Origin: Phoronis australis
Lineage: Eukaryota; Phoronida; Phoronidae
Direction: 5' to 3'
Length of the DNA: 41,319 bases
NCBI GenBank assembly: GCA_002633005.1
Contig: NMRA01000682.1
Coordinates: 166,829 to 208,147, forward strand
Every line of letters begins with the position of its first letter. Position 1 is the first letter of the stretch. The notes beneath the pieces were generated by a model, which searched no databases, was not told the origin of the DNA, and worked only from the letters and a program-made list of their open reading frames with translations. Position numbers and translations under genes: made by a program. Shown one piece after another: positions 1 to 10,313 of this stretch.

Positions 1-224
1 CCGGGGTCTTCTCCACAGAATGCAAAGAGTGGTGAGTTAACCATACCTATGTTATATAGAAATTTACTAAGAATTCTGTAAGTAAGTCTAATTTAGAATC
101 ATTTGATCAGGACCACAATGTTTAAGTTTGAAAGGACTGTTGTCAACACTTGAAGAATACTAAATAGACCACGCTATAGAGATTCAAAGTTGTGACAATG
201 GATGCAAAACAAATGTAATAAGGG

Positions 225-548
225 CTGGTGAGAATGGGAGAAAAATTATCAAGTCTGTTCAGCAAATAATTAAACAAGAAATGCTGGAAATCAACACTGA
301 GTTAGCAAAGATAAAAAAAGAAAATAAAGTACTCAAGGAAGAGATTAGTAAACTAAATCAAAACTCACGGAGAAACAGCATAAGAACACATGGAGTGAAA
401 CAAGACACAAAGAATAGTTTGGAAGTAGCAACAGACTTTGTAGAGAAAGCATTGAACATCAAGATTGACCCATCGCTGACTGATAGAGCCCACCGGTCAC
501 TACATATTGGACGATCTAACTTCATACAGCTACCAAATTCTTAATACG
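225..548 (+). pseudogene. LINE ORF1 fragment, coiled coil plus RRM-like start
   Basis: The reading frame opens with a Lys/Glu/Leu-rich coiled coil (IKKENKVLKEEISKLNQ), followed by NSRRNSIRTHGVK and DPSLTDRAHR. These resemble the N-terminal coiled coil and the following domain of L1-type ORF1 RNA-binding proteins, which coat the LINE transcript. It stops at 542-544 after about 100 residues, far shorter than a complete ORF1 protein. The stop falls inside an 86-bp segment that is tandemly duplicated. No promoter is recognisable upstream. Confidence 0.6.
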
Positions 549-634
549 GATTGACCCATCGCTGACTGATAGAGCTCACCGGTCACTACATATTGGACGA
601 CCTAACTCCATACAGCTACCAAATCCTTAATACG
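463..634 (+). repeat. 86-bp tandem duplication inside LINE ORF1
   Basis: Bases 463-548 and 549-634 are two adjacent copies with only a few substitutions. Both begin GATTGACCCATCGCTGACTG and end TTAATACGG. The duplication is internal to the ORF1 remnant and shows slippage or unequal exchange after, or at, insertion. Confidence 0.9.
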
Positions 635-1033
635 GCTTGTAATGACAAAAGAGTTCTATCCAGTTGGTCCAGTGGTGCAACGAAAGTTATATTGCGTGAC
701 GTCAGAATTACACATATGGTTGACGACTTTTGAACTTCTATACAATTGAAGAACGAAGACGGACATGAACTTCACCGGCATTTTACGTTTTGTGCTGTAG
801 TTACATTGTATGGAAGTGTGAGTCCAGGTGTCAATTACTGGTACAGTGTATACATGAATTGTTATAATTAGTTTTGGAAATGTCATAGTGCTTTACTTCA
901 GCTTGTACTATCAAGTACAAGATAGATAAGGGTTTTTTGTTAGATAGTGGTTAAATTAAACAGTATTACCTTAAGTTACAGGGGGTTGAACAATGAAACA
1001 AAGAGACATCAAGTATTTGACTTTTTAAAAACG

Positions 1034-1745
1034 AAAAGATTGACGTAGCCTTCTTACAGGAAACCTATAGTTCGTAAGTGTCTTTATCTAAATGGTGTTT
1101 AGAATGGGATGGTTGCATTTTTGCTTCTCATGGTTCCCAACATAGTAGGGGAGTTGCTATCCTCTGCTCCAGAGCCACAGATTTTACATACATTGGCCAA
1201 GATCCAGCTGGTAAATATGTGTATTTGGAGGCCATTGTACACAATATCACAATTATTTTCTTAAATATTTACTGTCCGAACGAAAATGTTGCTGAATTAT
1301 CTTTTCTAGATCAAATAGATTCAGTTTTATCCAAATATGGAAAAAGTAAAAATATCTTCTGTGCAGAGGATTATAACTGTCCCTTATAAACAAACAGAGT
1401 CTGAGGGGCACAAGCTCCAAGCAAGTTGTTATAGCCCGTATAAGTAGTCTACATGTATCTAAAAAGTATACTGTTTTTGACGTTCGGAGGTATCAACATC
1501 CTGGGAAGAAACAATTTACATGACGTGATAAGTATTTTAATTCCTTAAGTAGAATTGGTTACTGGCTTTGTTGTTCCAAGTTTTTAAGGACCACATTAAA
1601 ATTGGTATTCTTAACTATTTTATATATTTTAACCATGCTGCTGTTAAAATTGCAATTACCTTAAATGATATTTGTGCCAGAGGTCCTGTTTTTTGGAAAC
1701 TTGATATCAGCTTTTTAGAAAATGATGTCTATGTATAGAATTTGA
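1034..1745 (+). pseudogene. LINE ORF2 endonuclease (APE-like) remnant
   Basis: Translation in shifting frames gives the order expected of the apurinic-type endonuclease of LINE ORF2: IDVAFLQETYSS (1042-1077), then WDGCIFASHGSQHSRGVAIL, then VYLEAIVHNITIIFLNIYCP, and CAEDYNC where active copies carry a G-D-F-N motif. A further stretch around 1460-1745 matches the end of the domain (WLCCSK, FWKL-like). The enzyme nicks target DNA for target-primed reverse transcription. Stops after ETYSS and at 1387-1389, frameshifts and the changed GDFN motif show that it is dead. Confidence 0.8.
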
Positions 1746-1773
1746 AAGAAGTTATTACAAAACTGGTGGAGGA

Positions 1774-2010
1774 ATATGTAGACTAACCAATATGTAGACT
1801 TAACCAATATGTAGACTAACCAATATGTAGACTTAACCAATATGTAGACTTAACCAATATGTAGACTTAACCAATATGTAGACTTAACCAATATGTAGAC
1901 TAACCAATATGTAGACTTAACCAATAAGTAGACTAACCAATATGTAGACTTAACCAATTTGTACACTTGACCAATATGTAGACTTAACCAATATGTAGAC
2001 TTAACCAATA
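1774..2010 (+). repeat. 16/17-bp minisatellite within LINE ORF2
   Basis: About 14 units of ATATGTAGAC(T)TAACCA run head to tail, in 16-bp and 17-bp versions with occasional variants such as GTACACT. The array sits exactly between two recognisable LINE codon blocks: a VEEYVD-like end on the left and a TKWEMINMKIKEHT block on the right. It therefore probably expanded from the LINE's own sequence. Confidence 0.95.
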
Positions 2011-4440
2011 CACATACCAAATGGGAAATGATCAACATGAAAATCAAGGAGCACACAGTGCTTTTTTAAAAACAAAAAGGACAACTCATAATAACAGAGA
2101 AGAACTCACTAGTTTGGTAAATAATTTGACAGTTGAATTACAAACGGGTAACTCAAACAATGAACCTATGGAAGACTTGAACGGAGCCAGAGCAGAATTA
2201 CAATTATTGCAGACCCAACAAGTAAAAGGAGAGATGATCAGAAGTCGAACTCAATGGATACAAAATGCAGAAAGTAACTCAAAATATTTTTCTAACTTAG
2301 AAGAAATAAACAACAAGAAAAATTTATTACAGAGCTTAGAAATAATAATGGACGATTAATTAGATGTCAGGGCTTAATAAGAAGGAAATTTATGATTATT
2401 TCTCCAAGTTGTATAGCAATTTGGGAACAAACTTAAATTTTCTCAATCTGCTTGAATTGCCTGACACTGTCACTTGTGATGCTAAAGACGACTGCGAATT
2501 ACAGTCATTAGATTTCTGGAGACGAATAACATTGTCAAATATTGATTACAATTTGTTTACCAAAGTTATGACGTCAGGTTTAAGTACCTGTACGCAGCAG
2601 TTGATACATATTAATCAAAGTGCTGTTAAAGGGACATTTATTGGTTACAATATAAGAATATTGGAAGATGTTATTGCGTAAACAAACTTTAATAAAGTTC
2701 AAGGTCATAGCCTGTTTTTGGACTTCAAAAAATCGAATGGGAATTTATACATAAGCTTTTGCATGCCTTTAATTTTGGACCCATTTTAAAAAATTTCTTA
2801 ACATTCTCTATAACAACCTCATTCCATGTGTGACTAACAATGGCCTGTCCACTAACTACATGTATGTTAAGCTTAAAAGAGGTGTCATGCAAGGAGACTC
2901 ATTATCAGATTAGTTATTTTGTTTATGTGTCGAAGTAATAAAGAATTGTATTAGAAATAATAATTTAATTAGAGGTATTAATATTGAAGGAAGTGGATTT
3001 AATGTATTGCAGTACGCTGACGAAAGAACACTTTTACTCCAAGAACAGACATCGGGTTTCAATTTATTAGACTTCCTTCAAAGTGTTGTGGTAGTGTCTG
3101 GGTTAAAGTTCAATGCAAATATGTATGATGGCCTTCATCTTGGCAAGTATATGGAATGCAAGGACATTTTGTATAACTTTAAATGGTCTGGAAAGCCAAT
3201 CAAATGTTTAGGCAAATATTTTGGACACAATAAGGAAATAAAAACAATGCCTGTTATTGTGATGACAAAATTAAAACTTTTCAAAAAATATCACACATAC
3301 ATGTATGAAAAAGGGGAAATATTCCTTTACTTTGGAGAATTGAGGTGATAATAATGCATGTTATGAATACCTTAGATATGCCTGCTAACAAAATACAGAA
3401 TATAAATAATATTATCCAGGGTTTCAACTGGCTAAATAGATCCCCATGAGTTAGAAGAGATATTGCTGTGAATAGTAGGGAAAGAGGGGGCTTAGCTGTT
3501 CTGGATGTCAACATTTGGTATAAGTCCTTGTTATTTAAATGGAATAAACGTTTTTAGAAGGAACAAAGTAAAGAATGGGATATATATCACCTAAATATGT
3601 CTAAAGAAAGTACCGTGGTTGTTTAATCTTAAAATCCAATTATGCTTATAAAAAGAAACTCATAGAAATTATCAGTTTATTGCACTCTGATATGTTATGG
3701 TCCTGGCAGAATATAACAGACTACTTACATAAGAATTTTGGTTTGAAAAATCGAGTTGTATGGAATAACAAAAATATTTTGATAAATGGAAAAACCGTGT
3801 TCTACATCAGCTACTACAATCCTGGAATTACTTTTATTTAGGACTTCCATGTATCGATAATAAATAGATATCTTTGGAGGTTTTGAAGGAAATGTACATG
3901 TATAAGCTAAGCAATTGGATAAAGTTCGAAGCTCTGGCCAAGGCAATGAAAATTTCAGATAGTCCGGTTAATGATAGAGCTAGCAGCATGCATGACATTA
4001 CACCGTATCAGATTGTTACGCGATGAACAATAGATGTATTACTTTCCATAGAGATATAAGTTCCTGATGCGGAACACAGTTTTTTAGCATTTTTGCCGAC
4101 AAGCAAATTAAATAGATATATGTTGTGCCTTTTAAACTGTTGCTCCAACCTCATTTAAAAGTTTTTAAGTAATATCACATTCATAAAAAAGTTTACACAA
4201 ACTATACTTTAAAAAAAGATTGAAAAAATCAAAAACGACAAATGCTAATTTTGTGGACTAAACAGAAACTTTTAATCCCGTTTTTTGGATTGTGAGCATG
4301 TACTTTCGTTTTAGTATGAATTGCCAACTTGGATTTCAAACCTTATTGGAGGTAACATTTACTGAGTGAAAAGCGTGTCCAGCTATTTGCATATTTTGGG
4401 GATCAATGTTTTGACATAAATCTTTTATTAACTTTGGCTC
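2011..4440 (+). pseudogene. LINE ORF2 reverse transcriptase and C-terminus remnant
   Basis: Successive fragments follow the order of a LINE reverse transcriptase: a linker (NNREELTSLVNN, then EMIRSRTQWIQNAE), YFSKLYSNLG, DFWRRITLSNIDY, HINQSAVKGTFIG, LFLDFKK, KRGVMQGDSLS and the catalytic block QYADERTLLL. The last should read YADD, and its second Asp is changed to Glu at 3022-3024. Material normally found between the finger and palm blocks is missing near 2510. Downstream, GGLAVLDVNIWYKSLLFKW and a Cys/His segment (CGLNRNF...CEHVLSFY near 4250-4320) match LINE C-termini. Many stops and frameshifts occur. Confidence 0.88.
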
Positions 4441-4599
4441 AGTAGTTAATATACACTTGTTCCAAGTCTTCGTGTATTACTGTACTGATTGTTCCCATTT
4501 TTTGACATTGAAAGGACATGGAAAAGTATATAATCTTGAGAATCAACCCCCGACTTAGAAGGATTTTTGAAAACCTTATACATTCAGTATAAATTGGAG

Positions 4600-4894
4600 A
4601 AGAGCTGAAATGTGCGAATGTGGGAGTGAATGTGTTTTTGTTTGCGCGGTTTTTTCTTTCCATTCTTCTCTATTCCATTGTTAATTTGGGTTTCTACAAA
4701 TAAACTTATCAAAACATAGAGTAATTTAAGATTTGTGTCTTTAGGGAACGAAGAATTTGAGCTATAGACAGTTCTCCACCATTCACCTAACAGTTCTCTA
4801 CTAGGACAATCTCCCGACTTATTCTGAACTTTCTTTTTTGTGTTAGCAAGTAACAAACATTGCGTGAAAGTACACTGCAAGTGATTTGTAGAAA
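4600..4894. other. Intergenic, weak minus-strand reading frame
   Basis: No recognised gene. A minus-strand frame (4584-4880) encodes a Lys-rich segment with EWWRTVY and KKKPRKQK. It lies just downstream of the THAP-like relic and could be its decayed continuation, but no family is recognised. On the plus strand an AATAAA near 4698 may belong to the LINE 3' end. Confidence 0.3.
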
Positions 4895-5221
4895 TTAAAA
4901 TTTTCTTCCAGGCCCTCTAGTCAATCTTCTGAAACACGAAATTTTAAAGGATTTAATGAATGACTTCAGATGAACCATTTTGCACACTCCCAGCGAAGAA
5001 AAGTTTATGTTCATTAAATTTAGTTTAGTTGTTTTCTCCGGCTGGGATCGAAAAATTTCCGCTTGATTAGCCGCAGCCACAATCTTTTTAAGTGGATTCT
5101 TCTCCCCAGTGGGAAATGTATGGAACACGATTTCCTTGTTCATCCATTGATATTTCAAAAGCCTCCCTTTCTTGCATGAGGCCATAGTATACCCCACCAC
5201 ACAGCAGAAAAAATTGGAAAG
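4895..5221 (-). pseudogene. THAP-like zinc-finger relic
   Basis: The minus-strand frame reads CCVVGYTMASCKKG, then KEIVFHTFPTGEKNPLKKIV, and later VCKMVHLKSF. THAP domains begin with a CCVPGC-type motif, carry a conserved FHxFP block and end in CxxHF; they bind DNA through a C2CH zinc site. Here the second Cys is Tyr, the Trp of the KW block is missing and the CxxHF site is disturbed, so zinc binding is unlikely. THAP domains occur in P-element-type transposases and in domesticated regulators. This copy is most simply a transposon or processed relic. The match is by eye only. Confidence 0.5.
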
Positions 5222-5823
5222 GTTTTATGAAATACTGTTTATATCAAGTTGAAAGCTCCCCGTTCGCATTACATGGGTTCTGTAGGTGGCGCTGAACGCC
5301 TGTCCATCAAAGACCTGATTGCCGTCTAGCGCGGCTATTTCACAAAATCAGCTATTTGATCTTGTTCCATTTAGCCCTGTCTCGGCTTTGGCTAATTTTC
5401 GGCTACGATTTAAGTGGTGTACAGATTGGCTCAGCATCGTTAGAGAATCCACGAAATTGCTTTGTTAACTCTTTTTATTCCATCTTTTCAGTATCATATT
5501 CCAATTATCTAGAATTAGCTAAAACAGAAGGTCTTGGATAGCATGATTCAGAATACTTAATTAAAATAATGCGATATATGCAGCTTCCGATTCTTAAATT
5601 TCCTGAATTAGCCAATGAAAGCATAAAGCCTTCGGCGATTAGACTCTTAGTTTTTGCCAAGTTAGACCATAAAATGAGTCTCAGGTATATTTGCGTTTTC
5701 ACGCCCACAATTACATTAAATTTCTTACATGAGTGAAGATCAATGGCGTGCCATGCACTGCGGTGGCCATTTTGGTAACACGCTTTCAACATTTAAATTT
5801 TTCCCATACTCATTTTGATGTCG
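5222..5823. other. Intergenic, 3' flank of the ZP gene
   Basis: No coding feature was recognised. Short open frames on both strands have no domain signature or splice signals. A second possible minus-strand poly(A) signal (TTTATT on the plus strand) lies at 5474-5479. Confidence 0.4.
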
Positions 5824-5829
5824 TTTATT
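5824..5829 (-). terminator. Candidate poly(A) signal of the ZP gene
   Basis: AATAAA on the minus strand lies about 206 bases after the stop codon of the ZP gene. It is the first such hexamer noted downstream, so it is the likeliest 3' end. A second one is at 5474-5479. Confidence 0.45.
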
Positions 5830-6034
5830 TGAGAACTGTAGTTAAAAGAGTATCGTTTGCGAGTACGCTTGGACTAAAGTGGCTTACGTTACAATACGCT
5901 TTGTGATTTATAATTATAACGTAGTGCAAAGAATTCCTTTGTTAAGCAAATACGCAAGTGTCAAAATGACATTCCAGTTACGTTCACGTTGGAAAAGAGA
6001 GAACACTTAGTATTCAAGAACGTCATTAAAGCTT

Positions 6035-6222
6035 TTAGGTGTAAACTGGGTTGTCTTTTCCAGTCAAAATGTCCTGCTTCTTCGCCTGTGCTCCAAAGTA
6101 GGCAGCGACGCCAATGGCTATCACGAGAAGTACCGCAAGAACAACGACAACCACGTAAAAAACAGTGTTGCTGGTATACCCAGCACAAAGAGGTTGCAGG
6201 TCTGTCTTGCTCTCGTTGTTTT
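6035..6222 (-). CDS. ZP-domain gene, last exon: membrane span and tail
   Basis: The acceptor TATATTTCAG lies just upstream and the exon enters in phase 1. It encodes 61 residues: a short ectodomain stretch with a possible glycosylation site (NES) and one Cys, then a transmembrane helix from about residue 22 (VFYVVVVVLAVLLVIAIG), then a cytoplasmic tail of about 20 residues ending GKDNPVYT and a TAA at 6035-6037. The arrangement matches ZP proteins, which are anchored by a single span after their cleavage site. The tail contains NPVY, an NPxY-type motif that in other receptors binds clathrin adaptors or PTB domains; its use here is inferred. The exon joins to the one at 8750-8837 with the split codon GAA. 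Confidence 0.82.
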
Positions 6223-8749
6223 CTGAAATATACTTGCAGATTAGGCGAAAAATATTTTTTTTTTAAAGCAATATTAACACCGACATGAAATTGACCTCAA
6301 GATGTGCCTTAAATCAAAGCATGTACATGTATGATATCTGCTTGGAAAGAACTAATAGTTCGCTATTTCTTCAGCCTAAGTTTATAAAAGTGTAGTCCTT
6401 CCCGAGCTCACAAATGCAACCTAAGGAACAAAGTAAGACTATATCTAAACTTTGGGTTTGATGTCTCTTTAAATTCTCCCCAAAACAAGCACACACGCAA
6501 GCATACGTATACGCACGTACAACCATGAGCTTCTGCATAGAATTCGATTGCATGCGTATAGTATGCGCTAGTGTACATTTTCATGTACATGTACATTATA
6601 GAGTGGGAGTGAAAGAATGACTGTGAAAGAGAGAGTTAGTTTCCAAACAAATCTTTTAGTAATTAAATCTTCTGTCGCAATTGAGCAGTCAATTTCATGC
6701 CGTCCGATCCAACTGTATATCGGAAAAATTACATGATCACTTTTCAGACACCTGTTCAGAGTTGACATGCTGTCCTGTCAGAAGCCATAACCTCCGCCAT
6801 GAACGCTCGTCAAACATTGTAACAAACTAAAGCGCCGAACACAAACAGACTTAAACTAGAACAAGTTACTCTTTGAACGAGTGTCGCTAGGTTTGGGGAT
6901 TGTCTGGACGCAATTTGCCCCACTTGTGACAACTTATTCCACCTTAATTATTGTAGGGTAACTTGCGTCACTTATTATCCCTGCAGCCGCAAACATAGTG
7001 CAAGTAATTAACAGTTGCGGTTATTTAAATATAGGCTATTTTTCGAGACGTATTCGCATCTTCTGTCCATTTTATACACAGGGAGCCAACTTCCGACTTG
7101 CGCTAGTTATGGGATATATGTGTTTGTGTGTGTGTGGACGCTTCGCTTAAAACGGGGTAAGTTGCAAAGAGTGTTGACGGGACTTTAAACACTATCTTTA
7201 AGGGTAACACTTGTGAAGTTGGCACCTACAGTATGTTAAGATCATCGCTCTGAGTCCACTAGTACAACAAATTGCCAAATTTAAAGAGCTGTTAGGCGTG
7301 TTGGTTTGCTTTGTCTACGTCACCGCGAGAATCACCTTTTAATGTAAACATCTGCGATTACCACCCTCACCCAGTAGTGGTCTATTCAGACCCCTATTTA
7401 ATAAAACTGTTATCGAAATTTTGTTGTTTGTGCTGGGATCTCGCGGTGACGCAACATTGCACGAAAGGGCAGCTTCACCTATCATTTGACGGGCTTATAT
7501 TTGCGTGATTGAAGTCGCGTCTTCTTATTTTACTAAGGTTTTGCTAGGACTATCAGGTTAGCTGAATACATCTAAAATAACAAAATTCCGTTGAAGTTTC
7601 GCTTTAACTCAACCTCATCCAGATACAGTGGGGAAACTTGTTCTAGGGGATGGCTGTGTGGCTGCAAACGACGGGCAAGGCAGAATCAATTATCAGGTGC
7701 GTTAACGTGCAGACGGTTCATCTTTTTTCGCGCCGTATTCGCATCAGGCGTTCATTGTCATGCACAGAACGACAATGCTAGTTCAAGTGAGGCAAGTTGA
7801 CTAGTACAAATTGTTGGGTATCGATATCACTGGACGTATTTTGTGCCATACCATGCCTCTTAGGCCGTTTCTATCTACAGTGTACAAATGCAAGCAACCA
7901 TAGGGCAGACAATCGACCTCCCTGGAAGACATCAAGAGCGATAAGTGTTTCTTTCTCGCGTATAGACGTATTTCCACACGATCTTCCGCCTTTTCCTAGT
8001 GTGGTAAAAACATATGTACTCTACAAAGGATCAATTTCCACATGTAGTATATCACTTTTCTGAGTGATTTTGTGTCATAAAAGAAAAAACGCTGGAATGA
8101 AAGGCATTTTCACCAGTTACACAGCTCGACTCGGGTTGAACAAGTAACGAAAATAGCTACATGTAACTAGTAAATGCTTTTCAATTATGATTTTTACATT
8201 TTCACGTAGACACAAGTTACATGTATATTTATTCAGTAGGTCACACTGATGTAACAACATTTTATGGTTTCCGAAACCATAAACTAGCCAAAAATTCCGA
8301 CGGGGCAGTTTTCTGTGAAAAAGTTACAGTTTTTGAAAAAATATATTTTAGGTGTTGATCATTCCACCTATGAGTAAAACTAAGGTATACTTCAAAAAAC
8401 TCCGTGACACATCATCTTACCCCATCTGCCAGACTTTCTCATGCAGTGACTCTAACACAGACGAAAAAAGTCCAGCTGCTCAAACGACGCGTTTTTCCGT
8501 TAGAAGAGAGCTAGCGTTGAACTGAGGTGGCAGGGTTGGTATTCAGTCGTGAACAATAACGTGCGTCTGATAAGGGACGGGAGAATATGTGTCCGTGAAA
8601 GGAAAATAACCAAAGTGCCTGCAAGAAGAGTTTTGCGTGCGGGCAGGTCAGTGAATGGCGAGAGCCCTTTGGGTAGTTAACAATTCACGAGCTTGTGTGG
8701 GTTTGAAATTTTCCATTTTTACATTATTCGACCTATGAAAGGTACTCAC
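6223..8749 (-). other. ZP gene intron, 2.5 kb
   Basis: No gene was recognised. The intron holds TACATGTA-type repeats near 6584-6598, an 11-bp perfect inverted repeat with a one-base spacer at 8261-8283 (arms TTTATGGTTTC), and short chance reading frames on both strands. Confidence 0.5.
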
Positions 8750-8837
8750 CCTTCTTGACAGACACGGTGAAATTGGCGTGGGCAAAAATGACACTTCCTT
8801 GCCGAACGTCACGCCTTCTTCGTTTCAGCGAGCAGGT
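8750..8837 (-). CDS. ZP-domain gene exon: furin site and hydrophobic patch
   Basis: Acceptor CGTATTTTAG and donor GGTGAGTACC bound an 88-base exon entering in phase 0 and leaving in phase 1. It encodes TCSLKRRRRDVRQG, then SVIFAHANFTVSVKK. KRRRR is a classic furin-type site (RxxR/RRRR) found just after the last Cys of ZP domains, where cleavage releases the mature protein for polymerisation. The following hydrophobic SVIFAHANFTV fits the external hydrophobic patch that holds the precursor inactive. NFT is a possible N-glycosylation site. The position, directly after the ZP-C cysteines and before the membrane exon, is exactly that of known ZP precursors. Confidence 0.85.
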
Positions 8838-10120
8838 CTAAAATACGTTTGGAACACGTTAAACCAGGTTCACAATCAAGGTGATAAACGAGATCAGATT
8901 GTCTTTAATGTAAAGAATAGATTTCTGATGACATATGTGAGTAAACAGTTTCACCTCCTGGTCTTCCACTTTCCAACAGAGCCCGCTCCATTCCTGTCTC
9001 AACTTAGATTTACAATCAATGGCTACATTTGCACTTCTTTCTTAAAGAACCGTTTATGGATTTTTGATATATTTTTATAATTTGTCGTTGCCGACACTTT
9101 TCCATAATTGTCTCTTTGAGGCTTTCCGCTTTGTCTTAACTAAAAAAGTTCATGTAGCTCGAATTTGTTTGAGCAAGTTTTGTTCATGGTTGATCATGTT
9201 TCACTACATCTAGATAAAACTGCAGGGTGTCCCAAATTGTTCTCACACTTTAAATAACAATAAGGGTGTTGTTTATTGAGTTATGAACATAATTGTTTGC
9301 AAAAACTGACAAGATGTGGTGAAACAGAGAATTAAAGTTCGTAAACAAAAAAATGCATTGCTCATTATCTTGGATGAATGACGTAACAGTAGCATTGCGC
9401 ATACCTTTCAGCAAGGTGTAACCATGCAGTAGGCTGGAGGCAGAGGGTGACCAACGAAAGTTGAATTTTTAACCCCTGACGTTGTCTTGGAGTGTGAACA
9501 TATTTTGGGACACCGTTAAACACCATGAACTAAACTGACGAAATGATGGGCCAGCTGGCGTCATTCAGACAAAACCAAAAACATAGTCACGTGGGTGAAA
9601 AGGGCACTTGCAAGCTAGATTTCCCTTAGTATATCGGCCGACAACGTTTGTCTCCCCCCAAACATAGTGAATTAACAAAATTTTCTCCTAAACCTTCTAA
9701 GAATCATAAAGCAACAAAGAGCATATTTGGTTCTGGTCTGCATCCCGACTATTTTTAAACCTACATCTTGCCAGGATAAACATTGTTTTTGGTCAAGTTC
9801 TCATTTTTACAAAAGGCACACAAACGCATGGGTGAAGCCAGTTTTCAACCGATGACGCTGGGCCTACGCTTTCATATACTGTCGGTACGTTATAACTTCA
9901 GAATGACAAGCGTCAGCGCCGCCCGCGCCACGGTCGTCTCCAGCTCTAACAATTGCCACGACGCTGCCCCTGAAGCTGGTTAAGCCGATATGAGGACTCG
10001 TGCAGCAAAAATACAGCATAACCGCACCAAAACGATACGAACCAGAATCAACAAAACTCTGTTTTTGATATGGAGCAATGTTAATGACAGCAGCGTAATT
10101 GTAAATAAAACCGTCCATAC
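8838..10120 (-). other. ZP gene intron, 1.3 kb
   Basis: No gene was recognised. It contains the MITE-like element at 9224-9515 and chance reading frames. The 3' part next to the 10121 donor is open in several minus-strand frames, but these are extensions past the splice site. Confidence 0.5.
9224..9515. mobile_element. MITE-like element with ~25-bp inverted ends
   Basis: The left end AGGGTGTCCCAAATTGTTCT continues into CACACTT. The right end (491-515 of the 9-kb block) read in reverse gives CGGTGTCCCAAAATATGTTC followed by ACACT. The arms are imperfect but clearly related, lie about 290 bp apart and enclose no coding sequence, as in a non-autonomous DNA transposon. The GGTGTCCCAAA type of end resembles mariner-like elements. 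I could not find a clear target-site duplication. Confidence 0.5.
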
Positions 10121-10313
10121 CACTGGCTCGCAGTTCGCGTCACCTGCAGTCACACATATCGCCAATTCGACCTCCACCGTTACAGTTGCGGACAATGGGG
10201 GGGCAAACATGACCATCTTCACTGCAGTTGAGTCGATGATAACAGTGTTAACAGATTTTGTACCTTTTTGCTGAGCGGTGTTTTTAGCAGATGTTTCTTC
10301 ACCAGTCGTACAG
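10121..10313 (-). CDS. ZP-domain gene exon: end of ZP-C
   Basis: The acceptor GTCAATATTTAG enters in phase 2 and the donor GTATGG leaves in phase 0. The exon encodes CTTGEETSAKN, then VKMVMFAPPLSATVTVEVEL and AICVTAGDANCEPV. In ZP-C modules this stretch carries a hydrophobic F/M-rich strand, then VxLxC (C7), then VxxC (C8) and one or two further Cys before the furin site. Here C8 (AIC) and the following Cys (ANC) are present, but the C7 position is Val (VTVEVELAIC). The first residue after the join is Ser and then Cys, equivalent to C6 in the DGC motif. An alternative donor three bases earlier (GTGGTA) would drop one Val and is weaker. Confidence 0.8.

Larger units (their letters stand above)
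200..4600 (+). mobile_element. Decayed APE-type LINE (L1/Tx1-like), near full length
   Basis: A single retrotransposon copy can be followed in order: a coiled-coil ORF1 piece, an APE-like endonuclease, a reverse transcriptase and a C-terminal Cys/His segment. All reading frames are broken by stops and frameshifts, and part of the region before the RT palm is deleted. Residual matches reach at least position 4440 and probably about 4600. An AATAAA lies near 4698. Family placement rests on ORF1 type and ORF2 domain order, so L1/Tx1-like is an inference. The copy cannot be active. Confidence 0.85.

Noticed and set aside
9864-10118. Minus-strand frame continuing from an EGF-like reading (NCSEDGHVCPPIVRNCNGGG)
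   Set aside because: A Cys-rich reading of the 10121-10313 region in another frame looked EGF-like, but it meets a stop right after the CDC block and its phases do not fit the neighbouring exons. The ZP-C reading does fit.
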